A stretch of 64,000 nt of DNA. Origin: Flavobacteriaceae bacterium (GTDB taxonomy: Bacteria; Bacteroidota; Bacteroidia; Flavobacteriales; Flavobacteriaceae). Each line of letters begins with the position of its first letter. Position 1 is the first letter of the stretch. The translations under genes and the position numbers were made by a program. The stretch covers positions 248,001 through 312,000 of the forward strand of contig JADGEL010000004.1 of the NCBI GenBank assembly GCA_016744415.1, given 5' to 3'. The notes beneath the pieces were generated by a model. It was not told the DNA's origin. It searched no databases and worked only from the letters and a program-made list of their open reading frames with translations. Shown here one piece after another: positions 34,923-43,876 of the stretch.

Positions 34923-36073
34923 AAGGTGATGACCTCTCCTCTACTTTCCGAATTATTACTACCAAAAAAATAGTTGCAATTTTTAGGTTTGATTTTAAAT
35001 GTCAAACCGATTTTTTTTAACACTAAAATATGAGCGATAATTTGATGGTAAGTAACATCATTATTATCAAAAATAACTTCTTTAATTTCTTTCTCTTTAA
35101 CGTATGCTTTAAATCTATTTATATTTTTGATATCACTATACTCAAAGAATTTCACCTTCGAAGCTACTTTTTTTATCTTATCAAAAACCTGTTTGTTTGT
35201 TCCAAAATAAACAATGGTAGCTGGCAACTCATCGGGTTTTACTTTTTTCTTTAGCCCAAAGAATTTTAGCAAATACCAAAACTCAATTCCAAGGCGCATA
35301 AAAAAATCATAAATCTTATTTATTTTAAAATGCTCTTTGTAAAATATTTCCATCGCTTCATGAAAATGACGTAAACTCAACGAATCCTTAATGGTGCTCT
35401 CTCCTTTATAATGAATGGTAAGTGCATCAGCATAATAATAGTTTTGATATCCTTTATTCAAGATTTTATAGCTCAAATCAATATCCTCACCGTACATAAA
35501 ATAACTTTCGTTAAAACCGTGAACTTCGTTATACACCTTACGTGTCATCAACATAAAAGCCCCAACAAGAATCTCAATAATTCCTGTTTCCTCTTCCTTT
35601 AAATGATTGGCATAATACTTTCCTGTACTCTTACTTGTAAACCCAATTAGTTTATAAAACGAAACGATTGGTGTTGGAATACCACGTTTACTTTCTGATA
35701 AAAACTCGCCTTTACCATCAATTAACTTTACCCCAAGTGCACCAAAATTATGTCTAGAACTTGCAAAATTTAATATTTTTACAAAAGTATCTTTATCAAC
35801 AATAGTATCAGGATTTAAAATCAATACATACTGCCCTCTTGCTTTTGATACTCCTTGGTTATTGGCTTTTGAAAAGCCATAATTTTCAGTATTCGCAATC
35901 AACGTCACATCAGGAAATCTATCTTCAACCATCTTACAACTATCATCTGGCGAATTATTATCAACCACAATAATTTCAGAATCAATATCTACAAGTGCAT
36001 CTTGCACACTTTGCAAACAAGGCTCCAAAAAATATCTGACGTTATAATTTACTATGATTATGGATAGTTTCAT
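34919..36073 (-). CDS. family 2 glycosyltransferase
   Basis: 384 residues. Transfers a sugar from an NDP-sugar in envelope polysaccharide assembly; acceptor unknown. The GT-A fold is clear: LSIIIVNYNVRYFLEPCLQS, the nucleotide-binding IIVVDNNSPDDS, ILNPDTIVDKDTF with the DxD-like region, and FNESYFMYGEDIDLSYKIL with the catalytic-base ED. Residues about 230-384 form a C-terminal region including hydrophobic and nucleoside-diphosphate-sugar-like parts that I do not recognise. recR lies just upstream on the same strand (5 bases), so cotranscription is likely. Confidence 0.88.
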   Translation of the reverse strand: MKLSIIIVNYNVRYFLEPCLQSVQDALVDIDSEIIVVDNNSPDDSCKMVEDRFPDVTLIANTENYGFSKANNQGVSKARGQYVLILNPDTIVDKDTFVKILNFASSRHNFGALGVKLIDGKGEFLSESKRGIPTPIVSFYKLIGFTSKSTGKYYANHLKEEETGIIEILVGAFMLMTRKVYNEVHGFNESYFMYGEDIDLSYKILNKGYQNYYYADALTIHYKGESTIKDSLSLRHFHEAMEIFYKEHFKINKIYDFFMRLGIEFWYLLKFFGLKKKVKPDELPATIVYFGTNKQVFDKIKKVASKVKFFEYSDIKNINRFKAYVKEKEIKEVIFDNNDVTYHQIIAHILVLKKIGLTFKIKPKNCNYFFGSNNSESRGEVITF

Positions 36074-36078
36074 TAAAA

Positions 36079-36690
36079 TTATAAGGAGTTTTCAAACGGA
36101 ATTCTGTTAATAATACTTCTTCCTAAAGTTACCTCATCAGCATATTGTAGTTCATCACCTACTGAGATTCCACGAGCTATAGTTGATGTTTTAATATTGT
36201 ATTTCTCTATCTGCTTAAAAATATAAAAGTTAGTAGTATCTCCTTCCATAGTACTACTCAGCGCAAAAATTATTTCTTTTACAAACCCAGATTTTACTGT
36301 TTTAATCAAACTATCTATCGTTAAATTTTGAGGACCTACACCTTCTATGGGCGAAATCTTACCACCTAAAACGTGGTACAACCCTTTATATTGCGCGGTA
36401 GATTCAATTGCCATCACATCTCGTACATCTTCTACAACACATATGATTTCTTCATTTCTTTTGGGGCTGGCACAAATTTCGCACAAATCAACATCCGAAA
36501 TATTATGACACTTTTCACAAAGTTTAATTTCATCAACTAGCATATTCAATGCACTAGCTAAATGATGGGTTTGTTCTTTAGGTCTTTTTAATAAATGTAA
36601 CACTAATCTCAACGCAGTTCGTTTACCAATTCCTGGGAGTTGAGAAACTTCATTTACAGCATTTTCTAAAAATTTCGAAGAAAAATTCAT
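36079..36690 (-). CDS. recR: recombination mediator protein RecR
   Basis: Works with RecF/RecO to load RecA on gapped DNA. 203 residues. Helix-hairpin-helix near the start ([17 protein letters not shown]), zinc finger [16 protein letters not shown], and Toprim domain from [14 protein letters not shown] to a C-terminal Walker-like [14 protein letters not shown]. The frame is open seven codons further up (36711), but those codons (NCYICR) are promoter sequence; ATG 36690 gives the normal start. The -7 box ends 4 bases before this ATG. Confidence 0.95.
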   Translation of the reverse strand: MNFSSKFLENAVNEVSQLPGIGKRTALRLVLHLLKRPKEQTHHLASALNMLVDEIKLCEKCHNISDVDLCEICASPKRNEEIICVVEDVRDVMAIESTAQYKGLYHVLGGKISPIEGVGPQNLTIDSLIKTVKSGFVKEIIFALSSTMEGDTTNFYIFKQIEKYNIKTSTIARGISVGDELQYADEVTLGRSIINRIPFENSL

Positions 36691-36694
36691 CCGA

Positions 36695-36702
36695 CAAATG
36701 TA
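36695..36702 (-). promoter_or_regulatory. recR -7 element 4 bases before the start codon
   Basis: Reverse strand TACATTTG, then TCGG, then ATG. Predicts a leaderless recR mRNA. The layout is the same as for pyrE and anmK. Confidence 0.6.
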
Positions 36703-36771
36703 ACAATTCAATAATGAACATACAGCTATTTTTTGTTTCTTTGTTGTTAAGATAACTTCAATTTTAATCTG

Positions 36772-37419
36772 ATGGATAAAGACCTAAGCAAGTATCGAAA
36801 AGTATATCAAAAAAGTGAATTATCAGAAAATTCGGTTTCTAGCAATCCGATGGAGTTATTTCAAAAATGGTTTTATGAATTAGAAGCTTCTGAAACTGTT
36901 GAAGAACCAAATGCTATGACCATTGCAACTATCGGTGCAGATGGATTCCCTAAAAGCAGAATTGTACTATTAAAAAAATTTACTTGGGAGGGGTTTATTT
37001 TTTACACCAATTACAACAGCGAAAAAGGAAAATCTATAGCTGAGAATCCGCATGTATGTTTGTCTTTTTTTTGGCATGGAGTTGAGCGGCAGATCATTAT
37101 CAAAGGAATGGCAGAAAAAATTATAAATAATTTATCTGATGGTTATTTTGAATCGAGACCTGACGGCTCAAAACTAGGAGCTTGGGCATCTAACCAAAGT
37201 GATGTTGTGCCCTCAAGAGAATTTTTAGATCAATCACTCAAAGACTTTGAATCAAAATTTAAAAACAAAGAAATACCACGACCAAATCATTGGGGAGGCT
37301 ATATTATAAAACCCATTTCTATCGAATTTTGGCAAGGAAGACCTAATAGAATGCACGATAGAATTCTTTATACTTTACAAGATAATTTTGATTGGAAAAT
37401 AGAACGATTAGCCCCATAA
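36772..37419 (+). CDS. pdxH: pyridoxamine/pyridoxine 5'-phosphate oxidase
   Basis: FMN enzyme that makes pyridoxal 5'-phosphate, the cofactor used for instance by HemL. 215 residues, full length. Typical stretches: [55 protein letters not shown] and the C-terminal [14 protein letters not shown]...WKIERLAP with the conserved arginines. ATG at 36772. Divergent from recR across 81 bases. Confidence 0.96.
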   Translation: MDKDLSKYRKVYQKSELSENSVSSNPMELFQKWFYELEASETVEEPNAMTIATIGADGFPKSRIVLLKKFTWEGFIFYTNYNSEKGKSIAENPHVCLSFFWHGVERQIIIKGMAEKIINNLSDGYFESRPDGSKLGAWASNQSDVVPSREFLDQSLKDFESKFKNKEIPRPNHWGGYIIKPISIEFWQGRPNRMHDRILYTLQDNFDWKIERLAP

Positions 37420-37448
37420 TTTTTTATATTTGAAATTCAATTCAACCA

Positions 37449-37937
37449 ATGAAGACACTTTATATTGTAAGACACGCAAAATCATCTTGGAAATATGAAG
37501 ACATTAGCGATTGTGATAGACCTCTAAAAAAAAGAGGTATTAATGATGCATATTTAATGTCAAAAATTTTGAAAGAAGAAATTGATCGCCCTGATGTTTT
37601 TGTATCTAGTAGTGCCAACAGAGCTTTGCATACTGCCATTATTTTTAGTAATGAGTTTAAATATCCACTTGCCAATTTAAAAATAAGCAAATCATTGTAT
37701 AGTTTTAGCGATGGCTACTTGGTAAAAACCATAAAAGCATTAGATAATGGTTTTGATTCTGCAATTATTTTTAGCCATAACCACGGTATCAATGATTTTG
37801 TAAATAGTTTTGGAAATAAATTTATTCATAATGTTCCTACTTGCGGAATTGTAGGAATTAAATTCGACACCAATCATTGGAAAAGCATTAAAAAAGGAAA
37901 GACTTTTTTAAGTAATTTTCCTTCGGATAATAAATAA
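37449..37937 (+). CDS. sixA: SixA-like histidine phosphatase
   Basis: 162 residues of the histidine phosphatase superfamily. The RHx motif is at the start (LYIVRHAKSSW; His9 becomes phosphorylated) and the second histidine is in IIFSHNHGIND. Short SixA-type members remove phosphate from histidine phosphotransfer proteins; the target here is unknown. It precedes the Ppx/GppA gene by 11 bases, an arrangement common in Bacteroidota, so the two are probably one transcript. Confidence 0.9.
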   Translation: MKTLYIVRHAKSSWKYEDISDCDRPLKKRGINDAYLMSKILKEEIDRPDVFVSSSANRALHTAIIFSNEFKYPLANLKISKSLYSFSDGYLVKTIKALDNGFDSAIIFSHNHGINDFVNSFGNKFIHNVPTCGIVGIKFDTNHWKSIKKGKTFLSNFPSDNK

Positions 37938-37948
37938 ACCTTTGCGCT

Positions 37949-38845
37949 TTGAAAATAAAAAAATATGCAGCAATTGATATCGGATCCAACGCCGTTAGAT
38001 TATTAATTGCCAATGTGATTGACAAGAAGAATAGTGGAAATCCACAAATAAAGAAGTCATCATTAGTTCGCGTTCCCATCCGTTTAGGGGCTGACACATT
38101 TGTAAAAGGAGAAATATCAGAAACCAATAAATCGCGTATGGTCGACGCGATGAAAGCGTTTAAATTGTTGATGAATGTACACAGGGTAGAGAAATATCGT
38201 GCTTGTGCTACATCTGCCATGAGAGAGGCTACAAACGGACAAGAAATTATCGATGATATTTGTAAACAATCAAACGTTAAAATTGAAATTATTGATGGCA
38301 AAACCGAAGCTGAAATTATTTTTTCTACAGATTTAGCTGAGTTAATTCAGGAAGATAAATCTTATCTATATGTTGATGTTGGTGGTGGTAGTACTGAGTT
38401 TACCGTTTTTTCTAATGGCAAACTCATCAATTCAAAATCATTTAAAATTGGTACCGTACGATTGCTAAACAAGACTGTCAATAAAAAAGAATTATGGACC
38501 GAAATTGAGAAATGGATTAAAGAGAATACCAATGGGATGAAACATATGACGCTAATTGGGTCTGGTGGAAACATCAATAAAATATATAAAATGTCTGGAA
38601 AATCTCCAGGCAAATCCCTTTCGTATATCTACTTAAATGCGCATTATAAGTTTTTAAAACAAATGACTTATGACCAACGAATTACTGAACTTGATTTAAA
38701 CCCAGATAGAGCCGATGTAATTGTACCTGCAACTAAAATTTATTTAAAGTCCATGAAATGGAGTCGCTCAAATAAAATTATCGTTCCAAAAATTGGACTT
38801 TCTGATGGAATCATTAAGACTTTGTATCAAAAGGAGAATTGCTGA
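37949..38845 (+). CDS. ppx: Ppx/GppA-family phosphatase (exopolyphosphatase)
   Basis: 298 residues, the short form with only the two-lobed actin-like catalytic core. AAIDIGSNAVRLLIANV is the first phosphate loop, RACATSAMREATNG the next block, and LYVDVGGGSTEFTVF the second loop; MTLIGSGGNINKIY follows. Acts on polyphosphate or guanosine pentaphosphate. The start is TTG at 37949 (KIKKYAAIDIGS); no nearby ATG fits. Confidence 0.9.
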   Translation: MKIKKYAAIDIGSNAVRLLIANVIDKKNSGNPQIKKSSLVRVPIRLGADTFVKGEISETNKSRMVDAMKAFKLLMNVHRVEKYRACATSAMREATNGQEIIDDICKQSNVKIEIIDGKTEAEIIFSTDLAELIQEDKSYLYVDVGGGSTEFTVFSNGKLINSKSFKIGTVRLLNKTVNKKELWTEIEKWIKENTNGMKHMTLIGSGGNINKIYKMSGKSPGKSLSYIYLNAHYKFLKQMTYDQRITELDLNPDRADVIVPATKIYLKSMKWSRSNKIIVPKIGLSDGIIKTLYQKENC

Positions 38846-38903
38846 ATTAAAAAATTATAATTATATATGAACACAGAGTTATTCCTCAACTAATATGTAA
38901 ATT

Positions 38904-39467
38904 ATGATAAAAAGAATAAAAATAATTAGCTTAATTATTGCCATAAGTTTTAGTTCATGCAGTAAAACTTCAACGCCAAAAGAATATCTTCACCAATCTA
39001 GAATTTCTTTTGATGAATATAAAAAAGATGTTCGTATTCTTGAAGAACTTACTTTAGCTAGATTGGATTCAATTCGTGATTATCGCAATGAAAAAGGGGT
39101 TTATAGTGCTAAATCTGTTAAGGTAATTATCGATACAATTTTTTATGAATCATCATCTAATAAAATTGTTTATCTATGTATTAAAAAAATAAAAAATAAA
39201 TATGCTACAATACAAGACTCTGAAAATAAAGAAGGAATTGAATATGATGGAGAGTGCTATATAGGAAAAAAAGATATAACTAATAATACATTTATTATAT
39301 TAAAGAATTTGAAATATAGTACAAGTACTCCTGGTATAGATGGATATCATTATGCCTTAAAAGCATTAAGGTTGATGTATTTTCGGGAAATGAATTATAT
39401 AGATAAAAAATATAATATTAATGACACTCGTTTTTGGGACAGTATTATATGGCAAGAAATTGATTAA
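38904..39467 (+). CDS. uncharacterised lipoprotein
   Basis: 187 residues with a lipobox (SLIIAISFSSC, Cys19). After the signal the protein is mixed alpha/beta with many lysines and tyrosines. I recognise no domain. It has an in-frame ATG and coding bias like its neighbours. It stands alone after ppx, with a convergent gene to the right. Confidence 0.6.
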   Translation: MIKRIKIISLIIAISFSSCSKTSTPKEYLHQSRISFDEYKKDVRILEELTLARLDSIRDYRNEKGVYSAKSVKVIIDTIFYESSSNKIVYLCIKKIKNKYATIQDSENKEGIEYDGECYIGKKDITNNTFIILKNLKYSTSTPGIDGYHYALKALRLMYFREMNYIDKKYNINDTRFWDSIIWQEID

Positions 39468-39511
39468 AACCTCACTACCACACGGATCCCTTCTTGTGAC
39501 AAATAAAAAAA

Positions 39512-40315
39512 TTACTTCGCTAACTCAGGAACAGTTTTATAAATAAAATCTCCATGTCCTTTAAATACTTTACTGAGTTCTTTAAAAAACACTTTACGCT
39601 CTTCTTCATCTGTCCAATGAGCTTCAGACAATCGTTGGTTTTCATCAAAGGCACTTTCTATATCTGCTAAATTTTCATACACACCCATCTCATAGGCATC
39701 ATTACTATCGGTTCCAAAAAAGTGCTTCATGGTAAAATATCCTTTAATGTATTTATTTTTCATAATAACATTGTCAAAATATTCTCCGTAACCGCCTCCT
39801 CCTTTTCCAACTTTATTTTTACGAACATAAATCAACAATGGGCCATCAGAGTCCGTTACAATTTTTTTATTAAAAGGCAATGTGCTAAGCATTTCTTCGC
39901 TATGAATGTCTTCATAATAATTACTTTGTTTTTCAAAAAAAGCAGCACGCACTTCTTCATCTGGCCAACCTTCTTCGATTAACTCCGCATTAATATTCAA
40001 AGCATCTTCAAAATCACTCCAAGAATCATATACAGTGATAAATAAAATTTCTGAACTATCTGGAGTTAGGTAATGTCTATAAACTCCTGAATGTAATATC
40101 AAATCATTCTTACTTGTAACCTTATCAAAATATTCTTCTTCGGTTTGTTTCCAATCCGAAAAATCAACTGATTCATCAGAACTCCAATGCATTTTTGTGA
40201 TGACTACATAGGCTGGTTCAAATTCTTCGTCACTTTCTTCTTGCCCAACTACTTGAGGTGAAATAAGTATTGAAAAAATAAATACTAGTACTAAAACTTT
40301 GTTGATTACTTTCAT
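39512..40315 (-). CDS. uncharacterised secreted protein with two similar halves
   Basis: 267 residues with a signal peptide (VLVLVFIFSILISPQVVGQ). Two halves match each other: WPDEEVRAAFFEKQSNYYED and WTDEEERKVFFKELSKVFKG, each preceded by an FITVYDSWSDFEDAL or EMGVYENLADIESAF type strand-helix. The pattern suggests two ferredoxin-like (dimeric alpha-beta barrel) units, so one chain may mimic a dimer. Function unknown. An open frame extends to 40372, but ATG 40315 starts the signal peptide. The -7 box is at 40353-40360. Confidence 0.65.
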   Translation of the reverse strand: MKVINKVLVLVFIFSILISPQVVGQEESDEEFEPAYVVITKMHWSSDESVDFSDWKQTEEEYFDKVTSKNDLILHSGVYRHYLTPDSSEILFITVYDSWSDFEDALNINAELIEEGWPDEEVRAAFFEKQSNYYEDIHSEEMLSTLPFNKKIVTDSDGPLLIYVRKNKVGKGGGGYGEYFDNVIMKNKYIKGYFTMKHFFGTDSNDAYEMGVYENLADIESAFDENQRLSEAHWTDEEERKVFFKELSKVFKGHGDFIYKTVPELAK

Positions 40316-40352
40316 AATATGGAAGATTCTATTTTTGAATTTTATTGAAAGA

Positions 40353-40360
40353 CAAATATA
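40353..40360 (-). promoter_or_regulatory. -7 promoter element of the duplicated-half secreted protein
   Basis: Reverse strand TATATTTG, 37 bases before the ATG. Confidence 0.45.
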
Positions 40361-40394
40361 ATAAATATTCAACTAAAAAAATGTTGTAGAAAAC

Positions 40395-41612
40395 TTAAAC
40401 AACCTCAGCTACAACAAATGTACTACCTCCTACAAAAATCAAATCTTTATCTGTAGCTTTTGCTTGGGCAGATTGAAGCGCCTCAAGTACTGATGTGTAA
40501 GCTCCACCTATCAAACCATAATCAGTAGCTTGCTCTTTTAAAGCGGATGCATCCAATCCTCTTGGGATATTTGGTCTACAAAAATAATAGCTGGCATTTT
40601 TAGGAAATAAAGGCAACACAGTTTTTAGATTTTTATCATTTACAACACCCATTACTATATGTAGATTTTCAAATTCTTCTTCTTGTAATTGCTCTAACAC
40701 AAATAGCAAACCTTCTTTATTATGAGCTGTATCACAAATAGTTTTAGGTGTGTCACCTAAAATTTGCCAACGTCCAAATAATCCTGTATTTCTTACTACT
40801 TGCAACAAACCATTTTTAATGTGATTATCTGAAACAACATATTCCAAATCATTTAAAACACAAATAGTTTGAACCGCAGTCTTTACATTTTTTTGTTGAT
40901 AGGTTCCTTTTAAATCTGAAGGATAGTTTTCTTTTATATTCTTATCAGCTAAAAACAAACTCGAACGATTCTCAAAAGCCTTCTGATAAAATACATTGTG
41001 CACATCTTCTTGATATTCACCAATAACAACAGGAATATTTTGTTTGATGATACCTGCTTTTTCAAAAGCAATTTCTGGCAAAGTTTCGCCCAGCATTTGC
41101 GTATGATCTAAACCAATGTTTGTAATCACCGAAATTACTGGAGAGATGATATTGGTTGAATCTAATCTCCCACCAAGACCAACCTCAACAATTGCAATAT
41201 CAATTTGGTGTTTTGCAAAACAATCGAATGCCAACCCTACAGTCATTTCAAAAAACGACAATTGATACATTTCAAAAAACGATTTGTTTTGGCCAATAAA
41301 ATCGGTTACCTCAATTTCTGAAATTGGAGTGCCATTTATTTTAATCCGTTCTCTAAAATCTTTTAAATGTGGCGATGTGTATAAACCAACTTTATATCCT
41401 GCTTCTTGCAATACCGAAGCTATCATATGACTTGTAGAACCTTTACCGTTAGTACCAGCAACATGAATAGATTTGAATTTTTTATGCGGATTATCAAGAT
41501 GTTGAGATAATAAGATACTATTATTTAGATCTTTTTTAAAAGCTGTTTTCCCTTGATTTTGATACATTGGGAGTTGAGAGAACATCCAATCTAAAGTGTC
41601 TTGGTAATTCAT
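40395..41612 (-). CDS. folC: folylpolyglutamate synthase / dihydrofolate synthase
   Basis: Adds glutamate to dihydropteroate and to folates with ATP. 405 residues of the Mur ligase family. P-loop VAGTNGKGSTSHMIASVL at about residues 50-68; GLYTSPHLKDFRERI, VEVGLGGRLDSTNII and ITNIGLDHTQMLG are diagnostic. The domain 2 mark is CDTAHNKEG. It is the last gene of exbB-exbD-tonB-folC, 3 bases after tonB, an order frequent in flavobacteria. Confidence 0.95.
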   Translation of the reverse strand: MNYQDTLDWMFSQLPMYQNQGKTAFKKDLNNSILLSQHLDNPHKKFKSIHVAGTNGKGSTSHMIASVLQEAGYKVGLYTSPHLKDFRERIKINGTPISEIEVTDFIGQNKSFFEMYQLSFFEMTVGLAFDCFAKHQIDIAIVEVGLGGRLDSTNIISPVISVITNIGLDHTQMLGETLPEIAFEKAGIIKQNIPVVIGEYQEDVHNVFYQKAFENRSSLFLADKNIKENYPSDLKGTYQQKNVKTAVQTICVLNDLEYVVSDNHIKNGLLQVVRNTGLFGRWQILGDTPKTICDTAHNKEGLLFVLEQLQEEEFENLHIVMGVVNDKNLKTVLPLFPKNASYYFCRPNIPRGLDASALKEQATDYGLIGGAYTSVLEALQSAQAKATDKDLIFVGGSTFVVAEVV

Positions 41613-41615
41613 TGA

Positions 41616-42518
41616 TTAATTAGATAGTGAAAAACGATATTTAATAATTCCTATTTGTTTCACTCCTGCATTAGAATCGGCTTGCCATGTTGTTTTTAAA
41701 GCAGCTTCTTTTGCCTTAGTTAACAAACAGGGAGCAGTATTTGTAGAACCCTTAGTACCTGCTGTAGCTTTGATCACTTTTCCACTTCGGTTTACTTCTA
41801 TAGTTACAATTACCAAACCTTCTTCATTACATTCATAGGCAGGTTTTGGTTTATTAATAGGTCTTCTACTTCCTAATTGATAGTCGCCTCCTCCTCCACT
41901 TCCACCAGTGCCATAGTAACCGGACGCGTTCGGATCTCCATTAACATTTCCTTTATCACCACTTACATTGTCATTGCCCTCTCCGCCAGTTGTGCCATCG
42001 CTATTATTTAAACCACCCATCATAGCATCGAGTTGGCGTTTTTTATCTTCTTGTTCTTTTACAATTCTATCTGCTTCTTCTTGTGCAATTCTTTCTTCCT
42101 CTTCTTTTTGTTTTGCTATTCTATCTGCTTCTATTTCTGCTTCTCGTTCAGCTTCTTCAATTTTTTTCTTTTTAGCTTCTTCCTCTTTTATTTTGATAGA
42201 TTCTTCCGATTCGCTTGTCAACACTTTTTCTGACGGTGAATCATCTGGAGCTGCTTCTTCCACTTTTTCCTCAACAACTTCTTCAGGAATAGTTTCTTCT
42301 TTTGTAACAACAGGTTTCTCAACAGTCTTTATCGGTTTTGTAGGCTGAGTATTTCCACTCCCCACATTCGATGTTCCAAAATTAACTGCAATCCCCGACT
42401 CAATAGGCGGATCTAAATACTTTAATCCAAAAAAGAAAATCAACAATAATAACAATATCATAATGATGGTTGTTATGGTTGCAGATTTACGTTTATGTAT
42501 GGTGTCTAAAAATTGCAC
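41616..42518 (-). CDS. tonB: energy transducer TonB
   Basis: Spans the periplasm and passes proton-motive energy from ExbB/ExbD to TonB-dependent receptors. 300 residues. One N-terminal membrane helix (TTIIMILLLLLIFFFGLKYL, about 15-35), then a Pro/Glu/Lys linker and a long charged coiled coil (about 95-165), a Gly/Asn/Ser-rich stretch (168-210) and the C-terminal TonB domain (GLVIVTIEVNRSGKVIKATAG ... IIKYRFSLS). The domain Cys residues differ from E. coli TonB. Located between exbD and folC. Confidence 0.9.
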   Translation of the reverse strand: MQFLDTIHKRKSATITTIIMILLLLLIFFFGLKYLDPPIESGIAVNFGTSNVGSGNTQPTKPIKTVEKPVVTKEETIPEEVVEEKVEEAAPDDSPSEKVLTSESEESIKIKEEEAKKKKIEEAEREAEIEADRIAKQKEEEERIAQEEADRIVKEQEDKKRQLDAMMGGLNNSDGTTGGEGNDNVSGDKGNVNGDPNASGYYGTGGSGGGGDYQLGSRRPINKPKPAYECNEEGLVIVTIEVNRSGKVIKATAGTKGSTNTAPCLLTKAKEAALKTTWQADSNAGVKQIGIIKYRFSLSN

Positions 42519-42606
42519 TGTCTTGTTATTTGTTGATGATTGTTAATTGACGTTTGTTTGCTATTTAGGTTTCTTTTCTAAAATCTATTATCTAAATACT
42601 ATCATC

Positions 42607-42993
42607 TTATTTCGGCCTCACCGCCAATATTACTTTAAAATGATTTCTATTGGCAATATCCATCACCAAAACAGCTTCTTCAATCGGCACACCTTCTTCA
42701 GCTCTTAATAAGATGGTTGGCTTATCTTGTCCTAGTAATAAAATTCTTAATTCTTCTTCAATATTCCCTTCTGCTACTTTTTTATTATTGATGTAAAATT
42801 TCGCATTCTTTTTAATGCTCACTGCTACATTTTTTGTGTTGGTCGATTTCCCTTTAGCTTTAGGTAAAATCATATCCAATGCATTTGGCGCATTAGAGGT
42901 CAACATAAAAAAGACCAACAATAAGAATACTATATCTGTCATAGAACTCATACTGAATTCTGGACTAACTTTATTTCTTCCTTTAAATTTCAT
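42607..42993 (-). CDS. exbD: biopolymer transport protein ExbD/TolR
   Basis: 128 residues. One N-terminal membrane helix with the functional aspartate in SMTDIVFLLLVFFMLTS, then a periplasmic domain (VAVSIKKNAKFYINNKKVAEG, ILLRAEEGVPIEEAVLVMDI). Forms the proton channel with ExbB and drives TonB. The start codon is the end of the 92-bp intergenic element (42991-43082), which separates it from exbB. tonB follows after 88 bases. Confidence 0.93.
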   Translation of the reverse strand: MKFKGRNKVSPEFSMSSMTDIVFLLLVFFMLTSNAPNALDMILPKAKGKSTNTKNVAVSIKKNAKFYINNKKVAEGNIEEELRILLLGQDKPTILLRAEEGVPIEEAVLVMDIANRNHFKVILAVRPK

Positions 42994-43082
42994 GTGTCTA
43001 TACTGTTTTTAAAATCGTTCACATGCTGTTCGCTATGAGACATCCCATTGGGTATGAAAAATTGAACATGCTCGTTTCATCT
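42991..43082 (-). repeat. intergenic start-codon element, copy 2 (exbB / exbD)
   Basis: Reverse strand order: GATGAAACGAGCATGTTC, a core with a hairpin CAT-A-CCC-AAT-GGG-ATG, then GCGAACAGCATGTGAACG, TTTTAAAAACA, TATAGACAC and the exbD ATG. The left and right flanks match copies 1 and 3; the core does not, but it also folds. Confidence 0.8.
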
Positions 43083-43089
43083 GAATAGA

Positions 43090-43770
43090 TTAAACTGGTT
43101 CGTTTAATAAATCTAAAAACTCTACAGCTTTTGCTTCCATTTTATGCACCACTTTATTGGTTTTAACTACCAAATGGTTGTAAGCGATGTAGGCAATAAT
43201 ACCAACTATTAGTCCTGCAACTGTTGTTGTCATTGCAACATTGATTCCTCCAGCCAAAGCACCCATATCTGCTTGCCCACCACTGGTTGCCATTTCATGA
43301 AAAGCTAAAATCATCCCAATCACCGTTCCTAAGAAACCAATCATAGGTGCAGCACCTGCCACAGTTGCCAAAATACTTACGTTTTTTTCTAACTTATAAA
43401 CTTCTAAAGTACCCGCACTTTCTATTGCTGTATTAATATCTTCTAAAGGTTTTCCTATGCGAGAAATTCCTTTTTCAATCAATCTTGCTTCGGGAGAATT
43501 TGTTTGGGCACACAACACTTTAGCTGCATCCAATTTTCCATTTATGACATTATCTTTAATTTGATTCATAAAATTTGAATCTGTTTTTGAAACTGCATTG
43601 ATTGCAAATACACGTTCAAAATAAATGTAAAGGGCTGTGATTAATAAAATTAATAAAATCAAAATAACTACTTGACCTCCGATACCACCATCCATAATTA
43701 AGTTATAGATTGATAATGTTTTTTCTTCTGACAAAGCTTCTTCTAAAACTTCTTGCGCTTTTTGTTGCAT
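43090..43770 (-). CDS. exbB: MotA/TolQ/ExbB-family proton channel protein
   Basis: 226 residues with three membrane helices (about 30-52, 135-160 and 178-200). GFLGTVIGMILAFHEMA and the following GGINVAMTTTVAGLIVGI are the family signature. With ExbD it uses the proton gradient to power TonB. It is the first gene of exbB-exbD-tonB-folC. The nhaD gene lies upstream on the same strand, separated by a terminator. Confidence 0.93.
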   Translation of the reverse strand: MQQKAQEVLEEALSEEKTLSIYNLIMDGGIGGQVVILILLILLITALYIYFERVFAINAVSKTDSNFMNQIKDNVINGKLDAAKVLCAQTNSPEARLIEKGISRIGKPLEDINTAIESAGTLEVYKLEKNVSILATVAGAAPMIGFLGTVIGMILAFHEMATSGGQADMGALAGGINVAMTTTVAGLIVGIIAYIAYNHLVVKTNKVVHKMEAKAVEFLDLLNEPV

Positions 43771-43840
43771 CTTATATAAAAGTTTAATTCTGTATTTGTA
43801 ACGGAATAAATTATTGGAAATTGTAAACCTTAATGGATAT

Positions 43841-43866
43841 TAAAAACCCGAGAAAAATCTCGGGTA
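43841..43866 (-). terminator. intrinsic terminator of nhaD
   Basis: Stem ACCCGAGA / TCTCGGGT (43846-43853 and 43858-43865) with an AAAA (reverse TTTT) loop; on the reverse strand a T run follows. It starts 11 bases after the nhaD stop. Confidence 0.85.
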
Positions 43867-43876
43867 AATTAAGTTC

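Noticed and set aside
37941-37948. Possible -7 box just before the ppx TTG start
   Set aside because: CCTTTG lacks the TA at the right place, and the gene is close behind sixA, so it is read from that transcript.
41968-42348. Long serine-rich frame opposite tonB
   Set aside because: It is the complement of the Glu/Lys-rich coiled coil of TonB; composition explains it and it has no start context or homology.
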